From Dasyornis broadbenti (taxonomy: Eukaryota; Chordata; Aves; Passeriformes; Dasyornithidae), in contig VZRN01004187.1 of the NCBI GenBank assembly GCA_013397935.1, positions 12,871 through 76,870 on the forward strand: a stretch of DNA of 64,000 bases. The letters are read 5' to 3'. Positions 12,750 through 23,696 of the stretch are shown piece after piece (the first letter of the stretch is position 1; every line of letters starts with the position of its first letter). The translations under genes were made by a program, and so were the position numbers. Under the pieces are notes generated by a model. It was not told the DNA's origin. It searched no databases and saw nothing but the letters and a program-made list of their open reading frames with translations.

Positions 12750-13130
12750 TAAATCTCATCCCATTCCATGCGCAGGGACACCTTCCCCTGTCCCAGGCTG
12801 CTCCAAGCCCTGTCCAGCCTGGCCTTGGACACTGCCAGGGATCCAGGGGCAGCCACAGCTGCTCTGGGCACCCTGGGCCAGGGCCTCCCCACCCTCCCAG
12901 GGAACAATTCCTTCCCAAGATCCCATCTATCCCTGCCCTCTGGCACTGGGAAGCCATTCCCTGTGTCCTGTCCCTCCATCCCTTGTCCCCAGTCCCTCTC
13001 CAGCTCTCCTGGAGCCCCTTTGGGCACTGGCAGGGGCTCTGAGCTCTCCCTGGAGCCTTCTCTTCTCCAGGTGAGCACCCCCAGCTCTCCCAGCCTGGCT
13101 CCAGGAGAGGATCAGGAATTCCCAGATGTT
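12750..13130 (-). mobile_element. CR1 fragment, group B, long form, minus strand
   Basis: Reverse complement of the long form. The 3' tip is damaged (aaatctcatcccattccatg on plus). Confidence 0.88.
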
Positions 13131-13872
13131 CTGGGGTAGAAGTGCTGCACCCTTGGACAGAAGCAGCAGCAGCACTTCCCTGGCCCAGGGAGCAAAGCCA
13201 TCCCTGGGATCCTCTGGATGGCTCCAGAGCAAAGCTGCGGCTGCAAGGGTCCATGCTGAGCACATCCCAGCTGCACCCCAGGATGGAAAAAAAGGTCAAA
13301 ACTGGGGGTAAAAAGGTGAATTCCTGGCTGTTCTTAAAAACCTGACTCCCATCCTGGGAGGTTTCTCCCAGGCAAGTTTTAAATTGACCCCAAAATCCCA
13401 GCAGCGCCACAGGACGGCAAAACTCCCTCACAAGAGCATTCCCAGCTCACTTCCCACTGGAGAGGACACATCCCACTCCAGAATCAAACACAACCAAAGG
13501 CCTCCATTAAATCACAGCCGGTTTATTCTTTTCTTCCAGTTCCTGTGGCAGTGGGAAGACTCCAAAGGATCTGGGACACCGCACTTGGCACCAGGACCTG
13601 CACCCAGGCACCAGCCCTGGAACCCTGCAGCCCAAAACTGGGACCCTGCACCCCAAAATTGAGCCTCTTCACCCCAACGTTGCAAGCATCTGGCATTTAA
13701 TTAAAAGCTCTGTAGAAAAAAAAACGTGTTTGTGCCACTGTTCTGTTTGTGAAACTTGAAAGGAAAATCATGAATCCAGAACTTCAGCCAGGGACCGGCC
13801 GAGCATCCTGAGGGATTCCAGATTTTCCCCGATCCCACATTGCAGAGAAACGTAATAAAAGCCACTTCTGGT

Positions 13873-13878
13873 TTTATT
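13873..13878 (-). terminator. Candidate poly(A) signal for the coiled-coil gene
   Basis: AATAAA on the minus strand, about 1.1 kb after the stop codon at 14967. A second AATAAA lies at 13522-13527. Either would place a CR1 fragment (14345-14550) and a 70-bp tandem duplication in the 3' UTR. Confidence 0.35.
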
Positions 13879-14344
13879 TTATATTTTGAAAGAAACCACA
13901 GAGATATTTCAATCCTCATCCCCTCCCTCCCCCTGGAAGGAGGCACAGCAATAAAATCCTCCGAGAAATTCCCGTTTTCCCCTCTGTGCACGGAGAAACT
14001 TTCCTTGGATGTTCTTCTGCAAATTAAAACCAGCATTTCCCCAGGAGAGGTGCAGAGACTGAGGAATGGATTTCTCCTTCCCCAAATTCAGTTAAAGCAT
14101 CCAAACAGAACAATTCCCTGCTGGTTTTCCATTAAACCTTTCTGTCCCAGGGTCAGCGATCCCAGCCTGGCTCTGTGGGCAGATCCCGCTTTTCCAAGGG
14201 CACTTGGCAGCTCCAAGATCCATCGCAGCCTCGCGGGGCTTTTTAAGGAAGAGTTTGCAGGAACTTCGTTCTGCTCATTGCAATTCCATTGCTGGGACAT
14301 CTTGGCTCCATGGCAGCACCTGCTGGGGCCTCAGTGTCCAGGGA

Positions 14345-14550
14345 GAAATCACGGATTCATTCCGGTTGGAAAAGATCTCCAAGATCAAGTCCAGTCTTTG
14401 ACCAAATCCCACTAAACCACACCCCAAGCATTCCAAAGTGTCGTGTTGGACCCATTTTTGCGGCACTTCCAGGGATGGTGATTCCACCAGCCTGTGCCAG
14501 TGTTTAACCGCCTTTTTAGCTTGGAATTTTTCCCAGATATCCAAACCGTG
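14345..14550 (-). mobile_element. Old CR1-like fragment, minus strand
   Basis: Diverged: ttggaaaagatctccaagat on plus at the tip, and later aatttttcccagatatcc. It lies in the probable 3' UTR of the coiled-coil gene. Confidence 0.65.
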
Positions 14551-14641
14551 TCCCCATGGTGGAAAATGTCACCTCCAGCCTGCCCCTGGTTCTATCCCAG
14601 AGTGGGAGATGGGAGACTGAGCAGAGGAGAAGCTGCAGAGC

Positions 14642-14780
14642 GGGAAGAGGATGCCAGGACCCTGTGCCTGATCCAGGCAGGCCCTGGAGAGGATTCCTGG
14701 GATTCTATGGTGGGAAGAGGATACCGGGACCCTGTGCCTGATCCAGGCAGGCCCTGGAGAGGGTTCCTGGGATTCCACAG
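14642..14780. repeat. 70-bp tandem duplication
   Basis: Two units (14642-14711 and 14712-14780), about 90% identical, both carrying ccctgtgcctgatccaggca. In the probable 3' UTR of the coiled-coil gene. Confidence 0.9.
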
Positions 14781-14966
14781 CCATACCACCAGCAGCTCCC
14801 TCAGGATCAACCACCAGCCCTGGTGTCACTGGTGCCATGAACAGACTGGTGGTGGTGGTGGGATCCGCCTGAGGTCTCCAGGCTGGACACAACCCCCCCC
14901 TGCAGGGCTATTCCCAGCAGGAATTGTGCTCCTTGCTGGAGCGCTGCACCTCCTCTTTTCCCTGGA

Positions 14967-15182
14967 TCAGCACCTGGGCTGCGGCAGAGGGCGTGTCCCC
15001 ACCCTGGGCTGTCCCTGCACCTCCTCTCTGCCCCTGGTGTCCAATCGTCCTCCCAGGACAGCGGAGTTCCCGGTTTCCAGCTGCAGCTCCTGGAAGTGCT
15101 GCTGGAGGTGGTGCAGGAGCCCCAGGGAGCCCCCGGGGCTGGAGCTCAGGGCCAGGGAGGGGGCAGGACGGGGATGCTCCTT
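14967..15182 (-). CDS. Coiled-coil gene, terminal coding exon
   Basis: 72 codons including TGA at 14969-14967. Opens KEHPRPAPSLALSSSPGGSL, then GLLHHLQQHFQELQLETGNS, and ends LPQPRC. Acceptor ..tcgtgcacag follows a good pyrimidine tract. It starts in phase 0 like the preceding exon. Confidence 0.6.
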   Translation of the reverse strand, partial: KEHPRPAPSLALSSSPGGSLGLLHHLQQHFQELQLETGNSAVLGGRLDTRGREEVQGQPRVGTRPLPQPRC

Positions 15183-18100
15183 CTGTGCACGAGAGAGGGA
15201 AAGGTCAGCTCAGCACGGCTTTGGGAGCTCCAGGAGGATCCTGCCCACAGATCCCTGGCTCCTCTTGGCTTGGAGAGCAGCCACGGACACACATCCATGT
15301 CACGGGGGACACCTGATGGACATTTCACTGGACACTGCTGGACACGGAGCCCCTGGAAGTCATTGGGGGGGTCCCCGATGCTCTCTGAGACCCCAACCCC
15401 CCGAGACGCGGCCACCTGAACCCCAGCCCAGCGCTCCAAGGGCTCGGCGAGCCTCGGAGCGGGACCTGGGGTGTTCACCTGGCTCAGCTGCTCCCTCGGG
15501 GCTCCTGGAGCTGGGGCCTTCTCCGGCTGCTGCCTCGGCTCACGCTCCTGCAGGGGGACAGGAACAGAGGCAGCCCCGCTCCTGTCACCCCACACAGCGC
15601 CTGGACAGGGGCTGGCACCCCCACCCTGAGCTCCACAGCCAAGGCTCCAAGGATGAGGAATGTGGGCTCCTCCAAGGGCTGATGGACTCCATGCAATTCC
15701 CAGACCCTCCCCGCCGTCCCTAAATCACCTCCTTCCCGTTTCCAGCGGCTCCCAGGGCTCCCTCCACGCTCTGCCACTGCCCGAGGCGCCGCTGGATTTG
15801 CTGCCGGAGCCCCCGCAGGACGCGCAGCGCGTGGCTGGGGACAGCAGGGATGCGCTGGAGCAGACACGGAGCAAGGAAGGGCCGCACCCCCGAGGGCACC
15901 GAGGGGTGCGGGACCCCCCGTGCCCCCCTGGGCAGCTCCTGCCAAACTCCGAGCTCCGGGACCCACCCGAGAGCTGCCGGCGAAGGTCCCGCGGCACCGC
16001 TGGGGCGGGGGCCGTGTCCCCACGGGGCCACCGGGAGGGTCCCCACGGCCGGGGAGCCCCCAGCCCGCCCCGGCACCGCCGGCTCCCGGCGGCTTCGGAG
16101 ATGTTCCCCCCGGCCGCTCCTGCCCGATCCCGCCCGATCCTGGAGGAGCAGCGCCGGGAGAGAGGGATCAGAGCAGCACCTGCCCCCAGAGCCCGCTCAG
16201 CCTCTCCTAGGAAAGCTCTGGCGCCGGGTCAGAGCTTCCAGGGAAGAGCTGGAGCCGCCCGGCACTGAGCAGAGCTTTGGCAGGAGCAGAACAAGCACAG
16301 ACACACCCGGGGGCCTCTCCTCTGCCCCCCGAGCCACCCCCAGCCCAGTCCGTGCCCCCGACCCCGCTGTCCCCACCCGCCCTGCTCCGGGTGAGCTCAG
16401 AGGAGCAGCACATCTGGGCTGCTGTGCTCCCCCCTCCCGGCACCACTCCCCTGTGGCTGGGTGTGCCCTGCCGGCTGCCTCCCATTCCCACCATTCCCTC
16501 CTTCCTTCCCTGACCTGCTCCAGGGCCTCCCGGAGCTGCCGAAGGGTCTCCACCTTGTCCCTCTGGAGCAGCTCGTGGAGCCGCTGCAGCACCCGCAGCC
16601 TCTGCTGCAGGAGGGAGCGGCTGCCCCGCTCCAGCTCCCGGAGCCTCTGCGGGAAGAACCGGAGCCGCGTCACCCCCTGGGCTGCCCGGGGCCACCCTCC
16701 CGCTCCTGGGAGGCTCTTTCCGAGGGCAGTGTCCAGGCGGGATGCCCAGGTCCCTCCTGGCCAGGGTGGCACCACCCCAGCCTTGCTGCCCATTGGAAAA
16801 GAGCTGAGGTTTGGTGGATCAGTGCCCAGGAATTCTCACCCCGGCATCAAGCCCTGCCTGCTTCCCCGCCCGTCCCAAAATTCCAGCTGTCCCTGCCTCT
16901 GCTGGGGCTCTCCGGGGACCTTCTGATCTGCAGTCACCCCAGCCTGCTGACAGCCATTAAAGTGGTTTTCCCAAGAAATTCTTTTCCTGAAAGCTCCATA
17001 AAACCTCCCTGTGGATAAATCTGGTTTGAATCTTAAGGAATTTGGGCAGCAGGGAATGTTTCCCATGGGATGTGTGTGAGCTACTGACAGGGTGCGATGT
17101 GTGTGCTCCTTCCCACAGCCCCTCCGGTGGGATCTTGGCCCCTCTGGAAAACCAGGAGTGCGCTGACCTCCAGCAGCTCCAGCTTCTCTTCTTGTGAAGT
17201 CGCTGTTTTCTTTTTCTCCTTGTCCAACCTCTCCCAGCCCACAGAGGCTTCCTGCCCCTGCTGAGACTGGAAAAACCCCGCTTTTCCCATTCCCACATCT
17301 TCGCCTCTTCCAAAAGCCAGCTCCGGCCCCTCCCATCACACCCAGGAGCGGCTGCTCCTCCCTCCCCAAGCAGAGCCGTGCCCAGCACAGCCCCTCCAGT
17401 CTGTCCGTGCTCGGGCCATCTCGAGGTCACCTCACCGTCCTCTGCAGCTCCGCGCGGCACCGCTGATGGGTGTCCCGGGTGTGTCCCGGCAGTGCCAGGC
17501 CAGCCCTGTGCCAGGGACAGCGTCACCACATCCCCAGCTCTGCCCGCGGGGCGCCCGTCCCCTCCCGGGCTCCACCCCTGGAGCGCCATACCTGGCTCTG
17601 TGCCCTTGGCTCCAGGGCTTGGCACCAGATCCCGGCTCTCGTGTCCCCTCCTGGCTCCTCCGCAGGGACCCTGCCAGCCCCTGCCATGCAGCGCTGGGCT
17701 CACAAACCCGTCTGCTCCTTTGCCATTGCATCTCCACGTGCATTTCCATGGCCACCACGTGGCACACAAGGACCAGGGCCAGGCTTGGTCTCCCGGCCAC
17801 ATCCCAGTGCCCTCCACATCCCGGCAGGAAGCAGAGCTTCCCTGCATCCATCCCTACCCCCCATCAGTGCATCCTGTCCCAGCCAGGGCTGTGCCTGTGG
17901 CAGAACCCAAACCCCAGACCCCAAGGCCATACCTTGCAGGGCAGCCCCAGCTTGTGGTCCCCACACAGCCCTGGGGACACACGTGACCTCCACGGCTCGG
18001 GGGCTCTGGCTGCTGTGCCAGCACCTGTAGGGAAAATGGTGTTTTGGGGAGGGGGGAGCCCACAAACCCACACAACCCCCCCGAGCAGCTGGGGCTGATC

Positions 18101-19940
18101 CCCGCCGCCGTGTCCCTGGCCCTGCCACGTCCCTTCCCCTGCTCGTCCCAGCGCTCCACCTTCCTCCAGCACCTCCCAGTGCCCCACAGCCAGCCCGGGC
18201 TCACTCTTCCTGCTGCCTGCTCCTTCCCTGTCCGTGTCATCCGCAGCGAGGGTGAAGCTCCCTTCGTGTCCCCAGGGAGCTGCTGGCTCCTGTCGCCTCA
18301 GGCCCAGGGCCTTGCTGGTGGCATGTGCCCTGGTTCTGGCACTGCTGACCCTGGGAAAACTGCAGCCAGGAGAGCCTGTCCTTGTCCCAGCCCTGCTCCT
18401 GCCAGCAGAGATTCCGGGAGCTCTCCAGGAATGCCCAGGCGAGGCCGTGGCCAACAGATCCACATGGGGAGAGTCCCCCCGGCCCAGGGCTGGCTGGACA
18501 GAGGGGACTGGCCAGTGCCTCCCCCAGGCCATCCCCACATGGCTCTGGCTCAGTCGGGATATCCTGGCTCCCAGAGACTCCAGGCTCTCCTGCCTCCTCA
18601 GGGATGAATTCCTGTCCTGCCAGGAATGTCTGCCCAGCTCCATCGCCAGCTGTGGTCGCACATCCAGGCTTCTCCCTGTGGGGAACAAGGACTCATCCTG
18701 CCCAGGACCAGCTCCCTCGGTGGGGCCATCCCCAGGGGGCTCCTCCTCCTGGCACAGCAGGGGCTCCACCATTCCCTCCCAGAAGCTGGCAGCGAAGTCC
18801 TCGGTGCAGATGGAGCTGGAGCTGCCCCAGGGGCCCAGGAGCTGAGCCCAGGAGTGCTGCTGCTCCCGTGGGACAGGGCTGTCACCCCTGGCACACCCAG
18901 CACGGCGTCCTGACAGCTCTGTGTGGACAGCAGAGCCATGATCCATCCCACGGGGAAGGAGCCATCCCATCCTGCTGGATCTGATCCACCTTGGAGGGGC
19001 CGGCAATTCCTGTTCTCCTCAGGGAGAGGAGCACCAAAGCACAGACACTGAGCACAGCCCACCCTCTCCAAGCTCCCACTGGTGCAGGTTTGTGTGATAT
19101 CAACAGTGCTCCCTGGGAAATCAAGGAATCACAGAATCCTTAAGGCTGGAAAAGCCCTCTGAGATTGAGTCCAGCCATTCCCCAGCACGGCCAAGGCCAC
19201 TGTGTCCCCAAGTGCCACATCCACAGGGCTGTTAAACCCCTCCAGAGATGGGGGCTCTACCCAGAGCAGCCTGTTCTGGGGCTGGACAGCCTTTTGCATG
19301 AAGGAATTTTCCCAATATCCAATCAAAACCTCCTCTGGTGCGACTTTCTCTTGTCCCTGTTCCCTGGGAGAAGAGCTCGACCCCATCGGCTGCCCTCTCC
19401 TGTCAGGAGCTGTGCAGAGCCACAAGGTTCCCCTTGAGCCTCCTCTGCTCCAGCCTGAGCCCTTTCCCAGCTCCCTCAGCCGCTCCTGGGGCTCCAGCCC
19501 CTTCCCCAGCTCCCTGATCCTCTGCTCCAGCATCATTCCCAGACAGGTGCTGCTCTGCAGAACTGGCAGAGGGGGCTGGGGGGCAAAGCAGAGTTGGGAA
19601 GCCCCCAGAATGCTCCATCCCCACTCACCGGCCATCCCGAGGCAACGAGGACACTGTCGGGAAGGATGTCACTGTCCCTGCTGCTGCCAGGGCTCAGCAC
19701 AGCCACACCGGGATGCTGCAGGGGGTGGAGCAGGGAATGGGGCAGGGAATGGGGCACTGCCAGGTGCTCAGCGAGGGGGACAAAGCAGGAGCAGCCCAGT
19801 GCTGGTGCTGCATCTGCAGCCCCACGGCTCAGCCCTACCATGGGAACCCCCTTCCCACACCCCACACCTGGATTTGCCAGACATCAGCGGGGTCCAGATC
19901 CAGGATCCTGAAAACCCCGGCTGCTTCCCTGGGTCCGGGG
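14967..19940 (-). CDS. Unidentified coiled-coil protein gene (possibly CCDC157-like)
   Basis: A second minus-strand multi-exon gene lies about 4 kb downstream of the OSBP2 stop. Seven segments have good splice sites on the expected sides and coherent reading frames: 19940-19868, 19715-19629, 17266-17168, 16646-16515, 15834-15729, 15547-15479, and the terminal 15182-14967 with TGA. Two others (about 18859-18539 and 17505-17436) are likely. They are rich in Leu, Gln, Glu and Arg, as in a long coiled coil. The joins 16515 to 15834 and 18539 to 17505 do not resolve in phase, so exons are missing or misplaced there. Local resemblance of the 18.6-kb segment and of LDKEKKK to what I remember of CCDC157 is weak. 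No catalytic domain is visible. Confidence 0.6.
15479..15547 (-). CDS. Coiled-coil gene, internal exon
   Basis: 23 codons, phase 0 to 0: EREPRQQPEKAPAPGAPREQ and LSQ, between ..ccccctgcag and GTGAAC. A Pro/Ala-rich linker. Confidence 0.6.
15729..15834 (-). CDS. Coiled-coil gene, internal exon
   Basis: 106 nt: one carried base then HALRVLRGLRQQIQRRLGQW, QSVEGALGAAGNGKE, between ..gtccccag and GTGATT. The donor is weak but the phase fits the next exon. Confidence 0.6.
16515..16646 (-). CDS. Coiled-coil gene, internal exon
   Basis: 44 codons, phase 0 to 0: RLRELERGSRSLLQQRLRVL, QRLHELLQRDKVETLRQLRE and ALEQ, between ..cttcccgcag and GTCAGG. Leucines recur at heptad-like spacing and no helix breaker occurs, giving the clearest coiled-coil prediction in the gene. 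Confidence 0.75.
17168..17266 (-). CDS. Coiled-coil gene, internal exon
   Basis: 33 codons, phase 0 to 0: SQQGQEASVGWERLDKEKKK and TATSQEEKLELLE, between ..tttttccag and GTCAGC. Lys/Glu-rich helical composition; LDKEKKK is the part resembling CCDC157. Confidence 0.6.
17436..17505 (-). CDS. Coiled-coil gene, internal exon
   Basis: 70 nt: one carried base then AGLALPGHTRDTHQRCRAEL and QRT, between ..ctggcacag and GTGAGG. It ends in phase 0, consistent with the next exon. The segment is short, so confidence is limited. Confidence 0.4.
18539..18859 (-). CDS. Coiled-coil gene, internal exon (boundaries approximate)
   Basis: One open frame reads WAQLLGPWGSSSSICTEDFA, ASFWEGMVEPLLCQEEEPPG, then SLDVRPQLAMELGRHSWQDR and RRQESLESLGARISRLSQ. 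The start may be any of three CAG steps near 18856-18862, and the donor is a weak GTGGGG. A further segment near 18410-18340 reading EQGWDKDRLSWLQFSQ may be the next exon. Confidence 0.45.
19122..19530 (-). mobile_element. CR1 fragment, group A, minus strand
   Basis: Reads as CR1 on the minus strand, starting from its 3' tip at 19122 (gaatcacagaatccttaagg on plus). The outer parts are diverged but about 100 bp of the core near 19400-19500 stays nearly identical to the plus-strand copies. Confidence 0.85.
19629..19715 (-). CDS. Coiled-coil gene, early exon
   Basis: 87 nt, 29 codons, phase 0 to 0: HPGVAVLSPGSSRDSDILPD and SVLVASGWP, between ..ccccctgcag and GTGAGT. Function unknown. Confidence 0.5.
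19868..19940 (-). CDS. Coiled-coil gene, early exon
   Basis: 73 nt: one carried base then PGPREAAGVFRILDLDPADV and WQIQ, flanked by ..ctctctgcag and GTGTGG. The other two frames are closed or poor. It ends in phase 0, matching the next exon. Confidence 0.55.
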
Positions 19941-20059
19941 CTGCAGAGAGGAGGAAGGAAAAGCTGAGGCTCTCCAAGCTCTGCGGGTGGGCCAGAAATC
20001 CCCAGGGGGTTTCTCCAGTGAGGCCAGGCACCACCCTGGGCTCGCAAAGCGCTCTGGAG

Positions 20060-20480
20060 GGGATGGGCCCAGCCCGTGCCGGCAGCGGAAACCTCCGGAG
20101 CTGCTGTGATGGGGGCAGGGGGTTGTTTTTTCCTTAAAACCAGGGCATCGCCGCTGGAGCTGCAGCCGGGAGCTGCCGGTCCCCAGTGCCACCGCCGCGC
20201 CCAGCGCCCCGGAGCCCCTTGGGAGGGTCCCAGCGCCGGGTCCCCCCACCGCAGCCCAAACTGGTGCTCACCGGGGCCGGCGGAGAGCAGGCAGGAGAGG
20301 ACGGGCAGGGCTGTGTGTCCCTGTCTCCCGGCAACATCCCGCAGGGACCAGTCCCAGCCTGCCCGGCTTCCCCACCCGCCCCCGCAGCCCCTGCCCGGAC
20401 CCTCCTCCAGCTCCCCCGGGCCTCCTCCTGCCCTCACAGCGGCCCCCCGGGGCAGCTCCTCCCCGCCATCCGCAAGGAAT
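20060..20480 (-). promoter_or_regulatory. CpG-rich block, probable promoter or first exon of the coiled-coil gene
   Basis: Dense CpG and high GC compared with the flanks. It lies just upstream, on the minus strand, of the first supported exon at 19940. A candidate ATG at 20337 opens a 22-codon frame to a GTGAGC donor at 20271, but its phase does not join the 19940 exon, so the first exon remains unresolved. Confidence 0.5.
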
Positions 20481-20646
20481 CTCCGAGTCTGGGCACTTTC
20501 TTCTGAGCCGCCGTTGCTGTTCTTCAGTCCCTTTTCCTCCTCCTCTGGGCCACCATCTTCCCCCTTGGCCAAATTCCCCTGGGACATCTCCACACCGGCT
20601 CCCGGGCCCACCTCTCTCCCTGCTTCTCCTCCTTCGAGCTGTTGCT

Positions 20647-20680
20647 CCCAGATAATCCCAGATAATAAACCCAGATAATA
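20647..20680. repeat. CCCAGATAAT repeat, 3 units
   Basis: Three copies of a decamer, the last after a 3-base spacer. Each contains a GATA motif (AGATAA). Located about 170 bp upstream, on the minus strand, of the CpG-rich block. Confidence 0.8.
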
Positions 20681-21050
20681 CTCCTGCTTCTCTGGACCTC
20701 CTGACCTTGGACAACTTCTCCTGGATCATTTCCTGTCCTGCCCTTCAAACCACCTTCCCTGGGCCATCTCCTTCCCTACACAATTCTGCCCCCCAGATCC
20801 TCCTCCTTCCCTGAACCACTACCTCCCTGGCCCTCCCTGTCCTTTGGGTAACCTCCTCCTTAGAACAACATTCTCTGGATTTTCTCCCTGTGCCACCTTC
20901 CATGATCCACCCCCTGTCCTCCACCGCGTGTCCATGTCCCCACTCACTCCCAGAGCTCCCCCACCTCGGGGCTCCTCCAGGAACCCCCACCTGCAGCCCT
21001 GGGGAGTGACCACCTCAGCACTGCGGCTTTTAAAACTCCCGAATCCAAGT

Positions 21051-21056
21051 TTTATT
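21051..21056 (-). terminator. Candidate distal poly(A) signal AATAAA
   Basis: AATAAA on the minus strand at the end of an AT-richer, non-repetitive stretch (21060-21240) that looks like a 3' UTR end. It is the last such signal before the CpG-rich block at 20.5 kb, so it could end a long OSBP2 transcript. Confidence 0.35.
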
Positions 21057-23639
21057 TCCGTGTAGGAGAAGAGGGATCACTCACAATAGATTATTGTTCA
21101 AAAAGAAAATACATTCAACAGCATTTACAGTGGAATGACATTAAAATCCTCGAGGAGGAACAGAAGGACCAGGAGATGGTGCTCTGGTTAAGTGCTGCTG
21201 AAAAGATGATCTCTGGAAGATGGAGCAATTTTTTCCTTAGCCTAAAATCCGGGGGATTTCTGGGTTGGGGGTGCTCCTCGTGCTCCCCCGCGCTCCGTGG
21301 AGCTGTGCAGGGTCTGTGATGGGGATTCCCAGACAGACGTGGCGGTGGGGGCACAGCAGAGGGGACCCCTCGGGGCCCCAGAGCCCAGCAGGACCCTCGG
21401 TGCCAGCACTTACGGAGCAGCATCCGCTCTCCGCTCTCCTCCGCCCGGGAACACCCAGATCCAGCTTGGGAACAGCCTGCGCTGGAGTTTCTCCCCGCTC
21501 CAAGCTCCCAGGTGACACTTGCATTGACACAGCAAAAAAGGAAAATAAGGCATTCTGAAGAGCTCCATTTCAGCCCATTTTACAAACCCGATTCAGGCCT
21601 CGAGTGGGACAAATCCCCCGGGACACTTTGGTGCTGCCACAAGCCAAGGCAGCGGCATCAGGGATCCGTGTGGAGCATCCTCCCTTTCCCAGGAAGGACA
21701 CCTGGGGCCGGGACACAGGCAGCTCTCCACAGGCCGGATCCCAGGCTGGATTATTTCAGATCTGCTTTCCTGAGCCAGGGCAAAGCTCCAGGAAGGAGTG
21801 AACACTCCGGGGCGGCTGCTGCAACTCTCGGAACACTGGGAAGCAGCTTGGAGCATCCCAGTCCCGGGAATCCCTAGTGCCGCTCCTCAAACCCCCAACA
21901 CATCGTTTCCAGATGGGAATGCCTCTGGAACACCTTTTCTGTGCTACAGGATCCAGCTTTGGAGCAAAACATCGCTTCCCTGCAATGGGAATCATTCCGT
22001 GACCATCACCCAGGCTCAGGACGAGCCGAGGGGCATCGTACTCGTGCTGCAAAAACTCAGACAGACCATTCTGTCTTCATCATTTTTCACCTATTGTGTA
22101 CCATAGAAATTTAAGCAAAATAGTTTTTTATATATTTATATATGTATAAATTAGAAGCAAATAAATAAGATTAAAGGGTGCACTGAGAGCAGTGGGGGCC
22201 GCCCCGCAGCGCGGTGACGCCGTCCGGGGCCGTGGGGACTGTACACTGTGGGGATCGCAGGGATGGAAGTGCTGGAAGCTGATCAGGAGACTGATGGATG
22301 AGGAACCTGATTGCATAAGTGTCCCGTGTGCAGCCTGGATATTCCAGTTACCGTTGCCTCAAGGTTCGTTATTGCTAATTAACTTCCACGTGGGCAGGGT
22401 CAGTGGGATATGATGGAGAGCCCAAGAAGGAGACAGCACACATGGGATCCAGCAGGGCCAGGCAGGTCTCCAGGTGTCCCTGCTACTCCCTGGCCCAGCA
22501 GATCCCATCTTTGGGATGGTGCCTCCCGCTGCTTCCCTTCGGTGCTCCCGCTCCTCGCCCAGCACCGGCAGCGCTCGCTCCGCTTCTCCCGCTGCACCCA
22601 GGGCAGGGTGATGGCACCCAGGAGGGGTGACAGAGACAAGGGATTCCCTGCCCTGACAAACTGGAGCTGCGCCAGGAGAGCCCAGGATGAGGGAGGAGAG
22701 GGATGGGAGCCGGGAGCGGGTGCTGGAGTGCCGGGAACCTGTGGACTCCCCGCGCCAGGTGTGTCTGGCTGAAGGGGGAAGACACAGGACTGGGAGATCC
22801 AGGACCAAGGCTCCATCCCAGAGGCACCACAGCATCTCTTCCTTCCGTCCTCTCCCCATGGCATCTCTTCCCTCCTCTCCCACCTGGCATCAGGCACAGC
22901 TGAGCACGGAGACACCGATGGAAAACGTGGCATTGAGATGTAGCCCCAGTGTGCAGGGATATGGAGCAGGGACACGGAGCTGGGACCATCGCTGGGATAC
23001 AAACTCTTCCCTGCTTCTGCCTGGCGTTCCCAGCCTCGCTAAGGCCATTTCCCTCTTCGGATGTGGTTGCAGGAAAACCAAAGCAAACCTCACTCAAACC
23101 ACTCCCACACGATAAAGACAGTCCCACGCTTGGCCTGAACACATCAGACTGTGGGGAAGCGGCTCCAACGCTCCTGAAGAAAACAAAAACCAGGTCAAAA
23201 ACCCCGAAGTCGCCAGCTGAAATATCCTAATTGGTGTTACTGGGATGACTGGGCACTGTGGAACCACCAAGGGCCTCCGGGATCAAGCGCCACGGCCCCT
23301 GGGGACAGTTTTCCAAGCAGAGTTGTTCGTGTCTGTCTTTGAAGGAAACCTGAACCAGGAGCAGGATTTGTTTTTTTAAAAAAATAATTCCATAAAGTCC
23401 ACACAGAAATGGGGTCCAAAAGAAAAAGAATGGCAAAGAGAAGAGCTCACACAAGCACGGCATTCCCACACCCCGAGCATCTTTGGAAGTCGACGTCTCG
23501 GCCGCCGGAGCCGAGGCGCTGGAGGATATAGGCAGCAACTCCTGACAGCAACAAACATCCTAAACCCAACCCCAGCTCCACATGTCCTCATTCCTAATTA
23601 GTCGCTGGAAAAGCCATCATTAAAAAAAACACCAGAAAA

Positions 23640-23696
23640 ATAAACCAAAAAAAAATAAAGAAAAAAAGAAAAGAAAAAAAAAAGAAAAAAAAAAAG
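23640..23696. repeat. A-rich tract (T-rich on the gene strand)
   Basis: Mostly A with scattered G and T on the plus strand. It sits directly downstream of the proximal OSBP2 poly(A) signal on the transcribed strand. Confidence 0.85.

Larger units (their letters stand above)
1..13500. other. Intergenic, repeat-rich flank
   Basis: No exon with splice sites or protein-like composition was recognised. The segment holds simple repeats and CR1 fragments listed separately. Remaining unique stretches (2084-3649, 4300-5640, 6242-7990, 8321-9190, 9423-10395, 11226-11948) show nothing further beyond a small CpG-rich patch near 11400-11600. Long open frames here run through CR1 and look accidental. Confidence 0.6.
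20481..23639. other. Spacer between the two genes; possible long OSBP2 3' UTR
   Basis: No protein-like exon was recognised. 20520-21000 is pyrimidine-rich on the plus strand with a GATAAT decamer repeat. 21060-21240 and 22080-22160 are AT-rich, unique and UTR-like. 22400-23200 is unremarkable. It could be 3' UTR of OSBP2 or ordinary spacer. Confidence 0.4.

Noticed and set aside
14494..15723. 409-codon plus-strand open frame
   Set aside because: Antisense to the 3' exons of the coiled-coil gene, where splice sites and composition support the minus strand.
16197..16260. An exon between 16515 and 15834 of the coiled-coil gene
   Set aside because: The candidate frames near 16.2 kb and 15.98 kb hit stops or give phases that do not join, so no exon is called.
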